A stretch of 32,269 bases of DNA from a candidate division Zixibacteria bacterium CG_4_9_14_3_um_filter_46_8 (GTDB taxonomy: Bacteria; Zixibacteria; MSB-5A5; UM-FILTER-46-8). Location: positions 1 to 32,269 of the forward strand of contig PFXJ01000033.1 in the NCBI GenBank assembly GCA_002791595.1, written 5' to 3'. Of the stretch, positions 8,846-16,625 are shown one piece after another. Below the pieces are notes generated by a model. That model made no database searches, had not been told where the DNA came from, and saw only the letters and a list, made by a program, of their open reading frames with translations. Position 1 is the first letter of the stretch; each line of letters opens with the position of its first letter. Both the position numbers and the translations under genes were made by a program.

Positions 8846-10246
8846 CTACTTAAGCAGGGTCATTCTGCTGGTGATAACTTCATCTCCAGCGATTAATTTA
8901 TAGAAATAGACACCACTGGCGAATTGGGAAGCATCCCAAGATATGCTATGTTGACCGGCGGTATAAACACGTTCGGGAACAGAGTCAACTCTGCGTCCAA
9001 GCAGATCATAAATCTCCAAAGCCACTTTCGATTGCTCTGGCAAATTAAATGTGATCTGAGTAGTCGCATTGAAAGGATTGGGATAATTGCTGACCAGAGA
9101 AGATGAACTCGGGATATAATTCCCGTCCTCAAACCAGCCAGATATATTCCAATTATCGTTGCCGCCATCCATTTTTGGAGCAAAGACTGTGAATGGGAAA
9201 GTGGCAGATGAGATAATGGTCGCAGGATAATCTCCGCAATGCGCAATATAGTTATAAGCACCGGTGGGAGCGTAGAACGGAATATCCTGCCTGACACCCG
9301 GGACTGAAATGGCTTGGTTGGGTGCCAGAACCACATTATTGAATTGACTAATCGGACCAAACATTCCTATACCGGGAACATCTATCATAATCCACACATC
9401 GGCCGTCTGCGGATTGGGGGTATTGTTCTCCAATGTTCCGGTGAATAAGAAAAATCCACCGGCAGGGACATTAACCGGATTATTATTAGGCGTCATCCCA
9501 ATGGCAACGGTAAATGGCTCCAACGTCGGAACAAAATGCTTGGATCCCTGCAGTATCTCCTTGGTAGAATAATTCTCTACAAAGAAGAAAAATTCCACAT
9601 GCGACGGCACATAAAGGGAATTCAAGGTAAAAGTGGAAGTGTAAACATAGGTGCCGTTTTGGTTGAATGACACGGGAGTTCCACTGGCGGGGCTTATAAA
9701 GTCCCTAAACGTCTGATTCCAGTATTTGCTGCCATAATAGAGGCTGTCTTCGGTGAGGCCGTAAAATATGCGAAGATTTGATGACGGAACCGTGCCGATT
9801 ATATTGACAGTGGTGGTAACCTGCACCTGGCGTGTCATCGCATTCCACTCTCCATTGATGCTTATCTCAATCGGAGAATCGACTGTGGCACGGTTGGTTA
9901 CTTGACTTTCCCATAGGCCATAATTGGAGCCACGGTCGGTGCCATCGCAATAGAAGTGGGGAGTATAATTATTGCCAAAGTAGTTATTACGGGTTTGGAC
10001 ATCTGCGGTGTTGTGTTGATAAAATGGGTCGCCGCTTGACGGCCACCACACATGATATCTAATGAGCTTAAAATCGTTGGGATGGTTAGCGACCACCGTA
10101 TTGAGCGCCGCATCTGCGGGCGGGCAATATGGTCACCCAGTATTGGTGAAGTATTCACCCATCACCATACGCGGGACCGCGAAGGCACTGGCGGCCGTAA
10201 GAATCACTGCAAGAGCAGTTAAAAATAACAGGGCTTTCTTCAACAT
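8846..10246 (-). CDS. secreted thioredoxin-like (Omp28-type) protein with sorting tail; candidate UxxC selenoprotein
   Basis: The track lists only a 416-residue ORF from a GTG at 10096 that has no ribosome site. Fifty codons upstream in the same frame is an ATG (10246) with GGAGAAAG 5 nt before it and a clear signal peptide (MLKKALLFLTALAVILTAASAFA). Joining the two gives 466 residues with one in-frame TGA at codon 38 (10133-10135). The context reads GEYFTNTG-[TGA]-PYCPPADAALN. Relatives of this secreted thioredoxin-like family usually carry Cys here (EYFTNTGCxxC), so the UGA sits at the nucleophilic first position of the CxxC motif, as in known UxxC selenoproteins. After the redox domain come beta-rich segments and a C-terminal type IX-like sorting tail (SNYPNPFNATTQITFNL, GVYFYKLIAG). 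Function would be extracytoplasmic thiol/disulfide chemistry. Alternatives are a nonsense mutation or a sequencing error; the reading frame is otherwise intact over 466 codons. Confidence 0.75.
10101..10135 (-). promoter_or_regulatory. UGA codon with SECIS-like hairpin
   Basis: Directly after the UGA (10133-10135) the mRNA can fold as UUG/CAA, a 2x2 internal loop, CG/CG, one bulged C, then CCGC/GCGG closing a 4-nt loop AGAU (10112-10115). The loop starts 17 nt after the UGA. From memory, that equals the spacing in E. coli fdhF (17 nt to the AGGUCU loop), and a G in the first two loop positions matches the general bacterial SECIS pattern. The fold was made by hand; its energy was not computed. 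Confidence 0.5.
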
Positions 10247-10635
10247 TTCGCTTTCTCCAAGTTGCATTAGACTGTTAAAGTTTCACAATTTACTAAGTTC
10301 GTTACTGCCCCCAGTCATAATCAAATGATATTTATAGTTTTTACTACCTACCACCTCCATTTAGTTAAATTAGTGAATTTTACCGTTATCGATCATGATC
10401 TAAAGATATCAATTGGGATTTGCTTTTCTGACCTGAACTTAATACAAGCGGCTCAACTTGGTCAGAAGGAATATGTAGAATATCGCATCACTTAATAAGT
10501 TAGTGATTTTTATCAGATTGTCAAGGAACTTTTGCAAAAATATCAAATATCTTGGGAATCATTTCCCTGTTTTTTGATGGTATTCCAAGTTAAAATTTGC
10601 ATTTGTGGTTTTCAGAACCCCAAATACGCCAGCCC
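10247..10635. other. AT-rich intergenic region, no gene seen
   Basis: This 389-nt region lies between the start of the thioredoxin-like gene and the small membrane protein. It must hold the promoter of the thioredoxin-like gene, but no clear -35/-10 pair was found. A weak hairpin (ATCACT/AGTGAT then T-run, 10487-10512, plus strand) has no gene in front of it. Confidence 0.5.
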
Positions 10636-10902
10636 TTAGAATATATTGGCAAAATATGAATGGAAATCTCCATTTACGAAAAAATCCCCGAGTCCGAAAA
10701 GTACCATTACCAATATTGCGATTGTGATGACGATTTTGATAACCAACAATAGCTTCCTCAATATGGCTCGCCCAGAAATCAGCGTGATCAAAAAAGAGAT
10801 AAGAAATGCACCAAAAAAGAGCTTGTACGTAATCGTATATCCCTTGAATAACAACATCTTTTCAGATAACGAAGGCAGGCTGGAAATATCTGGTAGAGTC
10901 AT
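10636..10902 (-). CDS. small hypothetical membrane protein, 88 aa
   Basis: An 88-residue ORF with two hydrophobic stretches (about residues 25-45, KLFFGAFLISFLITLIS, and 50-72, LLLVIKIVITIAILVMVLFG), consistent with a two-helix membrane protein. I recognise no family. There is no strong ribosome site, and the opposite-strand ORF at 10646-10918 has no protein character. It lies downstream of the atp terminator and may have its own promoter. It may also be chance coding in an AT-rich region. Confidence 0.38.
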   Translation of the reverse strand: MTLPDISSLPSLSEKMLLFKGYTITYKLFFGAFLISFLITLISGRAILRKLLLVIKIVITIAILVMVLFGLGDFFVNGDFHSYFANIF

Positions 10903-11071
10903 CCGAGTACTTGGCTAAAGATTTTCATATAATTTAATCGGTGAACGAAGAAAATATCTTATTAGGCAATTAATTGGAATTTTCTGTGTTGTCAATGAAA
11001 TACTTTAGAGTGTCCAAGCATTGGAATAGAATCATTATTTTGCCGCCATATTAATTCCGAAAATCGAACCA

Positions 11072-11104
11072 CAAAATAAAAAGGCGAGCATCATCGCACG
11101 CCTT
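11072..11104 (-). terminator. intrinsic terminator of the atp operon
   Basis: Minus strand: AAGGCG, inner GC/GC pair around GATGAT, CGCCTT, then TTTATTTT. It stands 28 nt after the atpG stop and closes the atp cluster, confirming that atpD and atpC do not follow. Confidence 0.8.
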
Positions 11105-11131
11105 CTAAATCAACCCCGGATAGATGAGCGC

Positions 11132-11989
11132 CTATCCCTTCAGCGCCTCCGCCCCAGCAACTATCTCAAGGAGCTCCCCAGTGATCGAAGATTGACGAAC
11201 TTTATTGCGCACTAAGGTAAGATTATCAATCATATCCTTGGCATTGTTAGTGGCATTGCCCATCGCTATCATTCTAGCGCCATGCTCGCTGGCCAGCGCT
11301 TCCGCAAAAGCCATATAGATACGATTCTGGACGAAGCGGGGAAGAATCTCTTTGTAGATCGCATCTGAATTGGGTTCAAAAATATAATCTTGAGTATGAT
11401 CGCCTTTGACTCCTTTCGGTTTTGATATGGGAAGAAAATCCTCTACGGTTACCCTGTAAGTAACAGTAGAGACGAATCTGGTGTAGATTAGCTTGACGAG
11501 GTCCACTTCATGGGACAGAAAGAGATTAGTGATATCTCTGGCAATATCCAAAACCCTCCGAAAATCCATATTCCCACCGAAATCAATATACTCTTTCCGG
11601 CATACCCATGCCCTTCGTCGGAAATAATCCCTTGCCCGTTTCCCTATCAGCACCAATTTCACATTTTCCGGTAGATGATCAGTGAGAATCAATTCGGCGG
11701 CCCTGATGACATTTTGATTATAAGATCCGCAGAGGCCCCGATCACCGGTCATCACCACTAATGCAGTATTCTTTACTTCCCTTTTTTCGAATAGGGGGTG
11801 TGTTGCATCAGAATCTCCGGCAAGAGAGACCAGGATTTTCTTCAACTTCTGAGTGTATGGCCTGGCCGATTCAGCCCGGGATTGCGCCCGGCGCAACTTA
11901 GCCGCAGAAACCATTTCCATAGCCTTAGTTATCTGTTTGGTTGACTCGACAGATTTAATCCGCCGCCGTATATCTCTTAAATTTGCCAT
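11132..11989 (-). CDS. atpG: F-type ATP synthase subunit gamma
   Basis: A 285-residue central-stalk subunit of F1. The N-terminal helix MANLRDIRRRIKSVESTKQITKAMEMVSAAKLRRAQ is the hallmark of gamma and forms part of the rotating coiled coil. The middle Rossmann part has the conserved TGDRGLCGSYNQNV. The C-terminal helix NATNNAKDMIDNLTLVRNKVRQSSIT ends the rotor shaft. Gamma turns inside the alpha3beta3 ring and links c-ring rotation to ATP synthesis on the cytoplasmic face. It is the last gene of this cluster, 13 nt after atpA; the beta and epsilon genes that usually follow are missing here. Confidence 0.98.
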   Translation of the reverse strand: MANLRDIRRRIKSVESTKQITKAMEMVSAAKLRRAQSRAESARPYTQKLKKILVSLAGDSDATHPLFEKREVKNTALVVMTGDRGLCGSYNQNVIRAAELILTDHLPENVKLVLIGKRARDYFRRRAWVCRKEYIDFGGNMDFRRVLDIARDITNLFLSHEVDLVKLIYTRFVSTVTYRVTVEDFLPISKPKGVKGDHTQDYIFEPNSDAIYKEILPRFVQNRIYMAFAEALASEHGARMIAMGNATNNAKDMIDNLTLVRNKVRQSSITGELLEIVAGAEALKG

Positions 11990-12002
11990 AATAGACCAAT
12001 CA

Positions 12003-13523
12003 TCAGCTCTTCTTGCCCGCCAGGAATATCCCTTTGAACTCGGAGACAGCTATTTTGAGCTTTTCTTCGGTCTCCTTGGAGATGATTTTATCTTTCGCAA
12101 TCAGATGCAATATATCGGCATATTTGTCATCCACAAACTTATTTAGTTCTATTTCGAATTCGGCGAGATGCTTCGTGGGAATTGTATCCAAGAATCCATT
12201 GACACCCGCCCAGATAATCAACACTTGTCTTTCCAATAACATTGGCACATATTGGCCTTGTTTCAGTATCTCGACCATCTTTTCACCACGAGTCAATTGA
12301 GCTTTGGTAGCATCATCAAGATCAGAGCCGAATTGGGCAAAGGCCGCCAATTCGCGATACTGCGCCAAGTCGAGGCGAAGTTTTCCAGCAACTTGCTTCA
12401 TACATTTCGTCTGAGCATTGCCGCCGACACGGGAAACCGAGATTCCAACATTGATCGCCGGACGAACGCCGGAGAAAAATAGATCCGATTCCAGAAATAT
12501 CTGTCCATCGGTAATCGAAATGACATTCGTAGGAATATATGCCGAAACGTCTCCTGCTTGCGTTTCAATTATCGGCAACGCCGTCAAGGATCCTCCCCCT
12601 TTTTCCTCAGAGTATTTTACGGCTCGTTCCAGAAGGCGGGAGTGTAGATAGAAAACATCCCCGGGATACGCCTCGCGACCGGGAGGCCGGCGCAGGAGCA
12701 AGGAAAGTTGGCGATACGCCTGGGCGTGCTTCGAAAGGTCATCATAAACAACAAGCACATGTTTGCCATTGTCCCGGAAATATTCACCCATCGAGCACCC
12801 GCTGTAGGGCGCAATGAACTGCAGTGGAGCCTTATCGTTTGCATTGGCAACTACCACCGTCGTGTATTCCATTGCCCCGAATTTCTCCAGAGTCTTCACC
12901 ACCTGGGCTACAGTGGATTGTTTCTGGCCAATGGCTACATATATGCAAAAAATGTCGGTGTTCCTTTGATTAATAATGGTATCGATAGCCAAGGCGGTTT
13001 TGCCCGTTTGCCTATCGCCAATTATCAATTCACGCTGGCCTCTCCCGATTGGAATCATAGAATCGATCGCTTTTAGTCCGGTCTGCACCGGTTCTTTCAC
13101 CGGCTGACGCTGAACCACATTGGGCACCAGGGTTTCGATGTTATAGGTTTTATCAAGAGGAATGGGCCCTTTACCATCGATGGGCAGACCAAGGGCATTT
13201 ACCACCCGACCGATAACCGCATCGCCCACGGGTATGGAGGCGATTCTGCCGGTACGCCGAACCTCATCACCTTCTTTAATGAGCCGATCATCGCCGAAAA
13301 TCACCACGCCGACATTATCTTCCTCCAAATTGAGAACCATGCCCATGATGTCGCCCGGGAACATCACTAACTCCGACATCATGGCATCCTCCAATCCCCA
13401 TACACGCGCGATGCCGTCACCGATTTGCAGGATCGTGCCGACAGATTCCATCTCCAATTTTGTCTCATATTTGGAGATTTCTCTTAAGATTACCGAGGAA
13501 ACCTCTTCAGGCCGCAGAGCCAT
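12003..13523 (-). CDS. atpA: F-type ATP synthase subunit alpha
   Basis: A 506-residue F1 alpha subunit, full length. The N-terminus [19 protein letters not shown] is typical. The P-loop GDRQTGKTA lies near residue 170, [45 protein letters not shown]-like sequence follows, and the arginine-finger segment is [17 protein letters not shown]. Alpha forms the non-catalytic nucleotide sites of the alpha3beta3 head. Start ATG has an AAGGAG ribosome site. It ends in TGA, which shows that UGA works as a normal stop in this genome. It follows atpH by 36 nt. Confidence 0.98.
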   Translation of the reverse strand: MALRPEEVSSVILREISKYETKLEMESVGTILQIGDGIARVWGLEDAMMSELVMFPGDIMGMVLNLEEDNVGVVIFGDDRLIKEGDEVRRTGRIASIPVGDAVIGRVVNALGLPIDGKGPIPLDKTYNIETLVPNVVQRQPVKEPVQTGLKAIDSMIPIGRGQRELIIGDRQTGKTALAIDTIINQRNTDIFCIYVAIGQKQSTVAQVVKTLEKFGAMEYTTVVVANANDKAPLQFIAPYSGCSMGEYFRDNGKHVLVVYDDLSKHAQAYRQLSLLLRRPPGREAYPGDVFYLHSRLLERAVKYSEEKGGGSLTALPIIETQAGDVSAYIPTNVISITDGQIFLESDLFFSGVRPAINVGISVSRVGGNAQTKCMKQVAGKLRLDLAQYRELAAFAQFGSDLDDATKAQLTRGEKMVEILKQGQYVPMLLERQVLIIWAGVNGFLDTIPTKHLAEFEIELNKFVDDKYADILHLIAKDKIISKETEEKLKIAVSEFKGIFLAGKKS

Positions 13524-13559
13524 TATAATCTCCTTCTATTTCAAATAACTCTTTTTCAA

Positions 13560-14114
13560 CTAATGGACTTTAAGCGATAGCAATTGATTTCTCATCAAAT
13601 CGAGCTTGTGTCGTACCGAATCATCAATAACTTGATTATTCATATTGATGACCACCCCCCCGATAATGCTTTGATCAATTTCCGGATAAATATTTATTGT
13701 CTTGCCGGTTAATTTCGCCAACTTCAAAGATAACTCATCTCGAAGTGGCAGATCCATAGGTATCGCAGTGGTCATCTTTACTCGAAGAATCCCTCTTGCC
13801 TCCTCGACTAAAGCAGTGAATTCATTGATGATTCCAAGCAGATATGGAGAACGTCGCTTCTCAATTGTCAATTTAACGAAATGGTAAATGAGATCAGAAA
13901 AACGCTTCTTGAATACATCCTCGACCAACTGAAATTTATTCTCGTCCGTTACCTGAGGGGCCGATAGAAAGCTAATTAGAGAATCATCAGCCGTGATGAT
14001 GCTACGAATAATGGCCAATTCGTTGGAGATCTGATCTATTATCCCCTTATTTTTGGCTACATTAAAAAGTGCGTGCGCATATCTTCTGGGGACTTGATGC
14101 TCAATATGACTCAT
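13560..14114 (-). CDS. atpH: F-type ATP synthase subunit delta
   Basis: A 184-residue delta (OSCP) subunit. The N-terminal helical domain starts HQVPRRYAHALFNVAKNKG (the YA-AL-F-A pattern of delta). The C-terminal part has the family segment IDQSIIGGVVINMNNQVIDDSVRHKLDLMRNQL. Delta sits on top of F1 and joins the head to the b-subunit stator. It lies between atpF and atpA, as in most bacterial atp operons. Sequence is divergent, as usual for delta, but position and both end motifs make the call firm. Confidence 0.95.
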   Translation of the reverse strand: MSHIEHQVPRRYAHALFNVAKNKGIIDQISNELAIIRSIITADDSLISFLSAPQVTDENKFQLVEDVFKKRFSDLIYHFVKLTIEKRRSPYLLGIINEFTALVEEARGILRVKMTTAIPMDLPLRDELSLKLAKLTGKTINIYPEIDQSIIGGVVINMNNQVIDDSVRHKLDLMRNQLLSLKVH

Positions 14115-14197
14115 TTTGGCAACCTATCGCCTTGACCGATGGATATGATTCATCATTTTATGTTTCATAAAAGGGATACCCAAGTCATTATCCATAT

Positions 14198-14707
14198 TTA
14201 TTTCACATTTTCCAGGTTGCCGATAAAATCAGAAATTAGCTTCCTGTGTCTGTTGTCATCAATGGTCTCCGCTACCGCCATGGAGGCCGCCTCGATGGCC
14301 ATATTCACCATATCGTCCCGCAACTGGGTCCTTGCCGCCGCAATCTCGGCTTGGATCTTCTGTCGGGCTTTGGCTACTTCTCTCTTTTGATCCTCCTTAG
14401 CTTGTTCCCGAATTTCAGATGCAATCTTTTGACCTTCGGCGACTGCTTCCTGAAGCCTCTTGCGGGCTTCAGTGTCAATGTCCTTCAACTTTTGTTCGTA
14501 CCTCGATAGCAATTGGGCATTCTCCTGCTTATGCGCCTCAATTGAATCGAATTCTTCTTTGATTTTCATTCGCCGCTCATCCAGAAGCCCGAGCAAGGGT
14601 TTCCAGGCGAATTTCTTCAAAAGCCAGACCGCTATAAGAAATCCTAGAGCGTGAGTTACCAGCTGTTCAAGCTCAAGACCAAGTGATGATGCTATTGATT
14701 CCATCAA
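14198..14707 (-). CDS. atpF: F-type ATP synthase subunit b
   Basis: A 169-residue stator b subunit. One N-terminal membrane helix (LVTHALGFLIAVWLLKKFAWKPLL, about residues 17-40) is followed by a long charged helix rich in E, K, Q and A (DERRMKIKEEFDSIEAHKQE...) that dimerises as the outer stalk. The C-terminal end (LISDFIGNLENVK) would contact delta. It is encoded after atpE and before atpH. Only one b gene is present here, so the stator is likely a b2 homodimer. Confidence 0.96.
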   Translation of the reverse strand: MMESIASSLGLELEQLVTHALGFLIAVWLLKKFAWKPLLGLLDERRMKIKEEFDSIEAHKQENAQLLSRYEQKLKDIDTEARKRLQEAVAEGQKIASEIREQAKEDQKREVAKARQKIQAEIAAARTQLRDDMVNMAIEAASMAVAETIDDNRHRKLISDFIGNLENVK

Positions 14708-14769
14708 CCTCTCCAGTTATCCATAATAAAAACTTCCCGCCGGGCCCGTGAAGACCCGGATGGCAGTTC

Positions 14770-15003
14770 TTATTTTATGTTGCCTGAAAGGATAAATACA
14801 GTAACGAGAGCGTAAATAGTCAACGCTTCAATAAAAGCCGCACCGATGATCATACCGGTCTGGATTTTGCCTGCCGCTTCCGGCTGACGTCCAATCGCCT
14901 CCATAGCGGAACCGACCGCACGGCCAAGCCCAAGGCCTGAACCAATAGCTGCCATCGCTACGCCAATAGGTAGGGCGAAACCTAATGCTGTACCTGCGTC
15001 CAA
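14770..15003 (-). CDS. atpE: F-type ATP synthase subunit c
   Basis: A 77-residue c-ring hairpin. Helix 1 is glycine-rich ([21 protein letters not shown]), the polar loop is RQPE (residues 39-42), and helix 2 holds the ion-binding carboxylate Glu59 in [14 protein letters not shown]. The Gln of helix 1 and the Ser after the Glu that build the Na+ site in Ilyobacter-type rings are Leu/Arg and Ala here, so proton coupling is more likely. That inference rests on recalled reference residues. The ring works in the cytoplasmic membrane with subunit a. Confidence 0.97.
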   Translation of the reverse strand: MDAGTALGFALPIGVAMAAIGSGLGLGRAVGSAMEAIGRQPEAAGKIQTGMIIGAAFIEALTIYALVTVFILSGNIK

Positions 15004-15053
15004 TCTATCCTCCTTATTTTGGAATAATAGTTATTCATTTATTTTCAATCAAA

Positions 15054-15896
15054 TTAATGATGTCCTTCCTCACCCTCTTCTTGATGCGGAAGCATCAATG
15101 CAAAATAAATTGTCGATAACAAAGTGAAAACCAGTGCCTGAACAAAGCTGGTCAGGATTGCCAAGAATATAAAAGGCACATGCAACGGCACTCCAACAGG
15201 CAGATGGAGAAAACCCAGCAAGGAAATTCCAAGTCCCACGAACACCGCAATCAATACATCCTCGCCGGTGATATTGCCGAAAAGACGAAGGCTCAAGCTG
15301 ACCGGTTTGGAAAGCTCCCCAATTATATGAATGGGCAGGTTTAATGGCACCATGCACCATTCAATGACCGACCGTGGGGAACCTGCCAGATGGAGCAGGT
15401 ATCCCCCGATTCCGTTTCTCCTGATTCCCGTGAATTGCACATAAAGGAAAACAACCAGTGCCATCGCCAGCGTCGTATTGAGGTTCGAGGTTGATGAAAA
15501 ACCTCCCGGCAATAACCCAAAGAGGTTCATAAATAATATATACAGAAACAACGTGCCGAGAAAAGGAATATGTCTTTCTCCCCCGGGCCCAAGTATTCCT
15601 CTTAAAAAATTATAAAGACCCTCAACAACCGCTTCGACTGCATTCTGCAATCCGGATGGTATCAACTGCTTTTTTCTGGTAGCCAGATATGAAATTGTGG
15701 ATAGTATTATTATCACTATTGCGGAGAAAGCCAAGACATGATAATGTTCCAGGAACTGAGCCCAGACAGCATCAGGAAATATTGTCTTGATCAAGGTGAA
15801 AATGTTGGGGAGTTCCGGGCGCCCTCCATGCTTGGCAGCTTGATGACTTGCTTCGCTGGCAACAAATAACAGATTCAGCAACTGCTGTAAAACCAT
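15054..15896 (-). CDS. atpB: F-type ATP synthase subunit a
   Basis: A 280-residue membrane subunit. It has several hydrophobic helices and the essential Arg in GELSKPVSLSLRLFGNITGEDVL, which faces the c-ring Glu. The N-terminal region contains a His-rich extramembrane part (SEASHQAAKHGGRPELP), and the C-terminus ends LPHQEEGEEGHH. It forms the two ion half-channels. Its ATG overlaps the stop of the upstream AtpI-like gene (TAATG), which implies coupled translation. Confidence 0.97.
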   Translation of the reverse strand: MVLQQLLNLLFVASEASHQAAKHGGRPELPNIFTLIKTIFPDAVWAQFLEHYHVLAFSAIVIIILSTISYLATRKKQLIPSGLQNAVEAVVEGLYNFLRGILGPGGERHIPFLGTLFLYILFMNLFGLLPGGFSSTSNLNTTLAMALVVFLYVQFTGIRRNGIGGYLLHLAGSPRSVIEWCMVPLNLPIHIIGELSKPVSLSLRLFGNITGEDVLIAVFVGLGISLLGFLHLPVGVPLHVPFIFLAILTSFVQALVFTLLSTIYFALMLPHQEEGEEGHH

Positions 15897-16306
15897 TAAG
15901 AATTATCCCTTCTGTAATTCCTCGGCAATTCAGTCGAGATAATTTTATTTTCAAGCAAGAAGCGCCCCATTGCTTTTAAGAACGCGACAAAGAAGATAAT
16001 CGTAAATCCGATAAGCAGACTAATTGGTAAGAAATAGCCAATCTTGAGCAAGAGGTATCCGATTCCATAAAGAAGCGGGAACTTGATTGCACCCAATATC
16101 AATATGTCCCTTTTGCTGGCGCTTTCAGAAGTGATAATGCCTATGATGAGAAACTTAATCAGCATTAGATTGGCGGCTCCCCACAAACAACCCATAAGAA
16201 TACCGATAGCCATTTGCCAATTCAGGTGCACCATAACAAATGGCAACTGGATTAAGGCCAAAATTATGGAAACTCTCGCCACTCTATTTATAAATTCAAG
16301 GCCCAT
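15896..16306 (-). CDS. AtpI-like membrane protein of the atp operon
   Basis: A 136-residue protein with four hydrophobic segments (for example VSIILALIQLPFVMVHLNW, MGCLWGAANLMLIKFLIIGI, FPLLYGIGYLLLKIGYFLP and ISLLIGFTIIFFVAFLKAMG). Size, topology and position just before atpB fit the ATP synthase I family, which helps c-ring assembly. Sequence identity in this family is always low, so the name rests mostly on position. It begins 2 nt after the AtpZ-like gene and overlaps atpB by 1 nt. Confidence 0.75.
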   Translation of the reverse strand: MGLEFINRVARVSIILALIQLPFVMVHLNWQMAIGILMGCLWGAANLMLIKFLIIGIITSESASKRDILILGAIKFPLLYGIGYLLLKIGYFLPISLLIGFTIIFFVAFLKAMGRFLLENKIISTELPRNYRRDNS

Positions 16307-16308
16307 TC

Positions 16309-16500
16309 CTATTTGTTTTCCGTGTCCTGCTGTAATCGTTTGATCATATTATAAATCTCTTTTCCCGAAGCCACAAAGCCAAAAATTATCATCACGATCA
16401 TTAAATAGGGCGCTGTTCCAAGTTTCTTATCCAGGTATGACCCAATTAGATAGCCGATTAAAGGCCCGACCGCCATGAGCATTGGTATAAGGGTAACCAT
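16309..16500 (-). CDS. AtpZ-like small membrane protein
   Basis: A 63-residue protein with two helices; LIGYLIGSYLDKKLGTAPYLMI matches the AtpZ/'AtpI gene 1' pattern (G-x-x-LDxxxGT). Family members pair with AtpI near the ATP synthase and may carry Mg2+/Ca2+ or aid assembly. The start is uncertain. The frame stays open 29 codons further upstream (including SGYEAYRQIG, which looks homologous), but contains no ATG, GTG or TTG, and the ATG at 16500 has no good ribosome site. A rare start codon or a small sequence error upstream is possible. Confidence 0.75.
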   Translation of the reverse strand: MVTLIPMLMAVGPLIGYLIGSYLDKKLGTAPYLMIVMIIFGFVASGKEIYNMIKRLQQDTENK

Positions 16501-16577
16501 TCCGATCTGGCGGTAAGCCTCGTAACCACTTCTTTTATCTTCCTTTTTCGTAGTATCACCGCCGAAAAGGAATTCGC

Positions 16578-16606
16578 AAAATAATTACCCCCATCGATCA
16601 AGTCAA
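16578..16606 (-). promoter_or_regulatory. sigma70-like promoter of the atp operon
   Basis: Minus strand TTGACT, 17-nt spacer, TATTTT. It lies in the gap between the citryl-CoA-lyase-like gene and the AtpZ-like gene and points into the atp cluster. It has the same -35 as the promoters at 17425 and 17502. Confidence 0.65.
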
Positions 16607-16625
16607 GGGATAATTATTACGATCA

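Noticed and set aside
10042-10135. Reading UGA as Trp or Gly throughout the genome (alternative code).
   Set aside because: UGA ends atpA, meaB, the citryl-CoA-lyase-like gene and the epimerase at sensible family lengths, and UGG is used normally for Trp.
9898-10158. Minus-strand 86-residue ORF across the thioredoxin-like gene start.
   Set aside because: It is out of frame with the signal peptide and the redox motif, has no ribosome site and no protein character; it is a shadow of the real gene.
10487-10512. Plus-strand hairpin with T-run (ATCACT/AGTGAT) resembling a terminator.
   Set aside because: No plus-strand gene lies before it and the region is AT-rich; probably chance.
10646-10918. 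Plus-strand 90-residue ORF opposite the small membrane protein.
   Set aside because: No ribosome site or recognisable composition; the minus-strand frame with two hydrophobic helices is more plausible.
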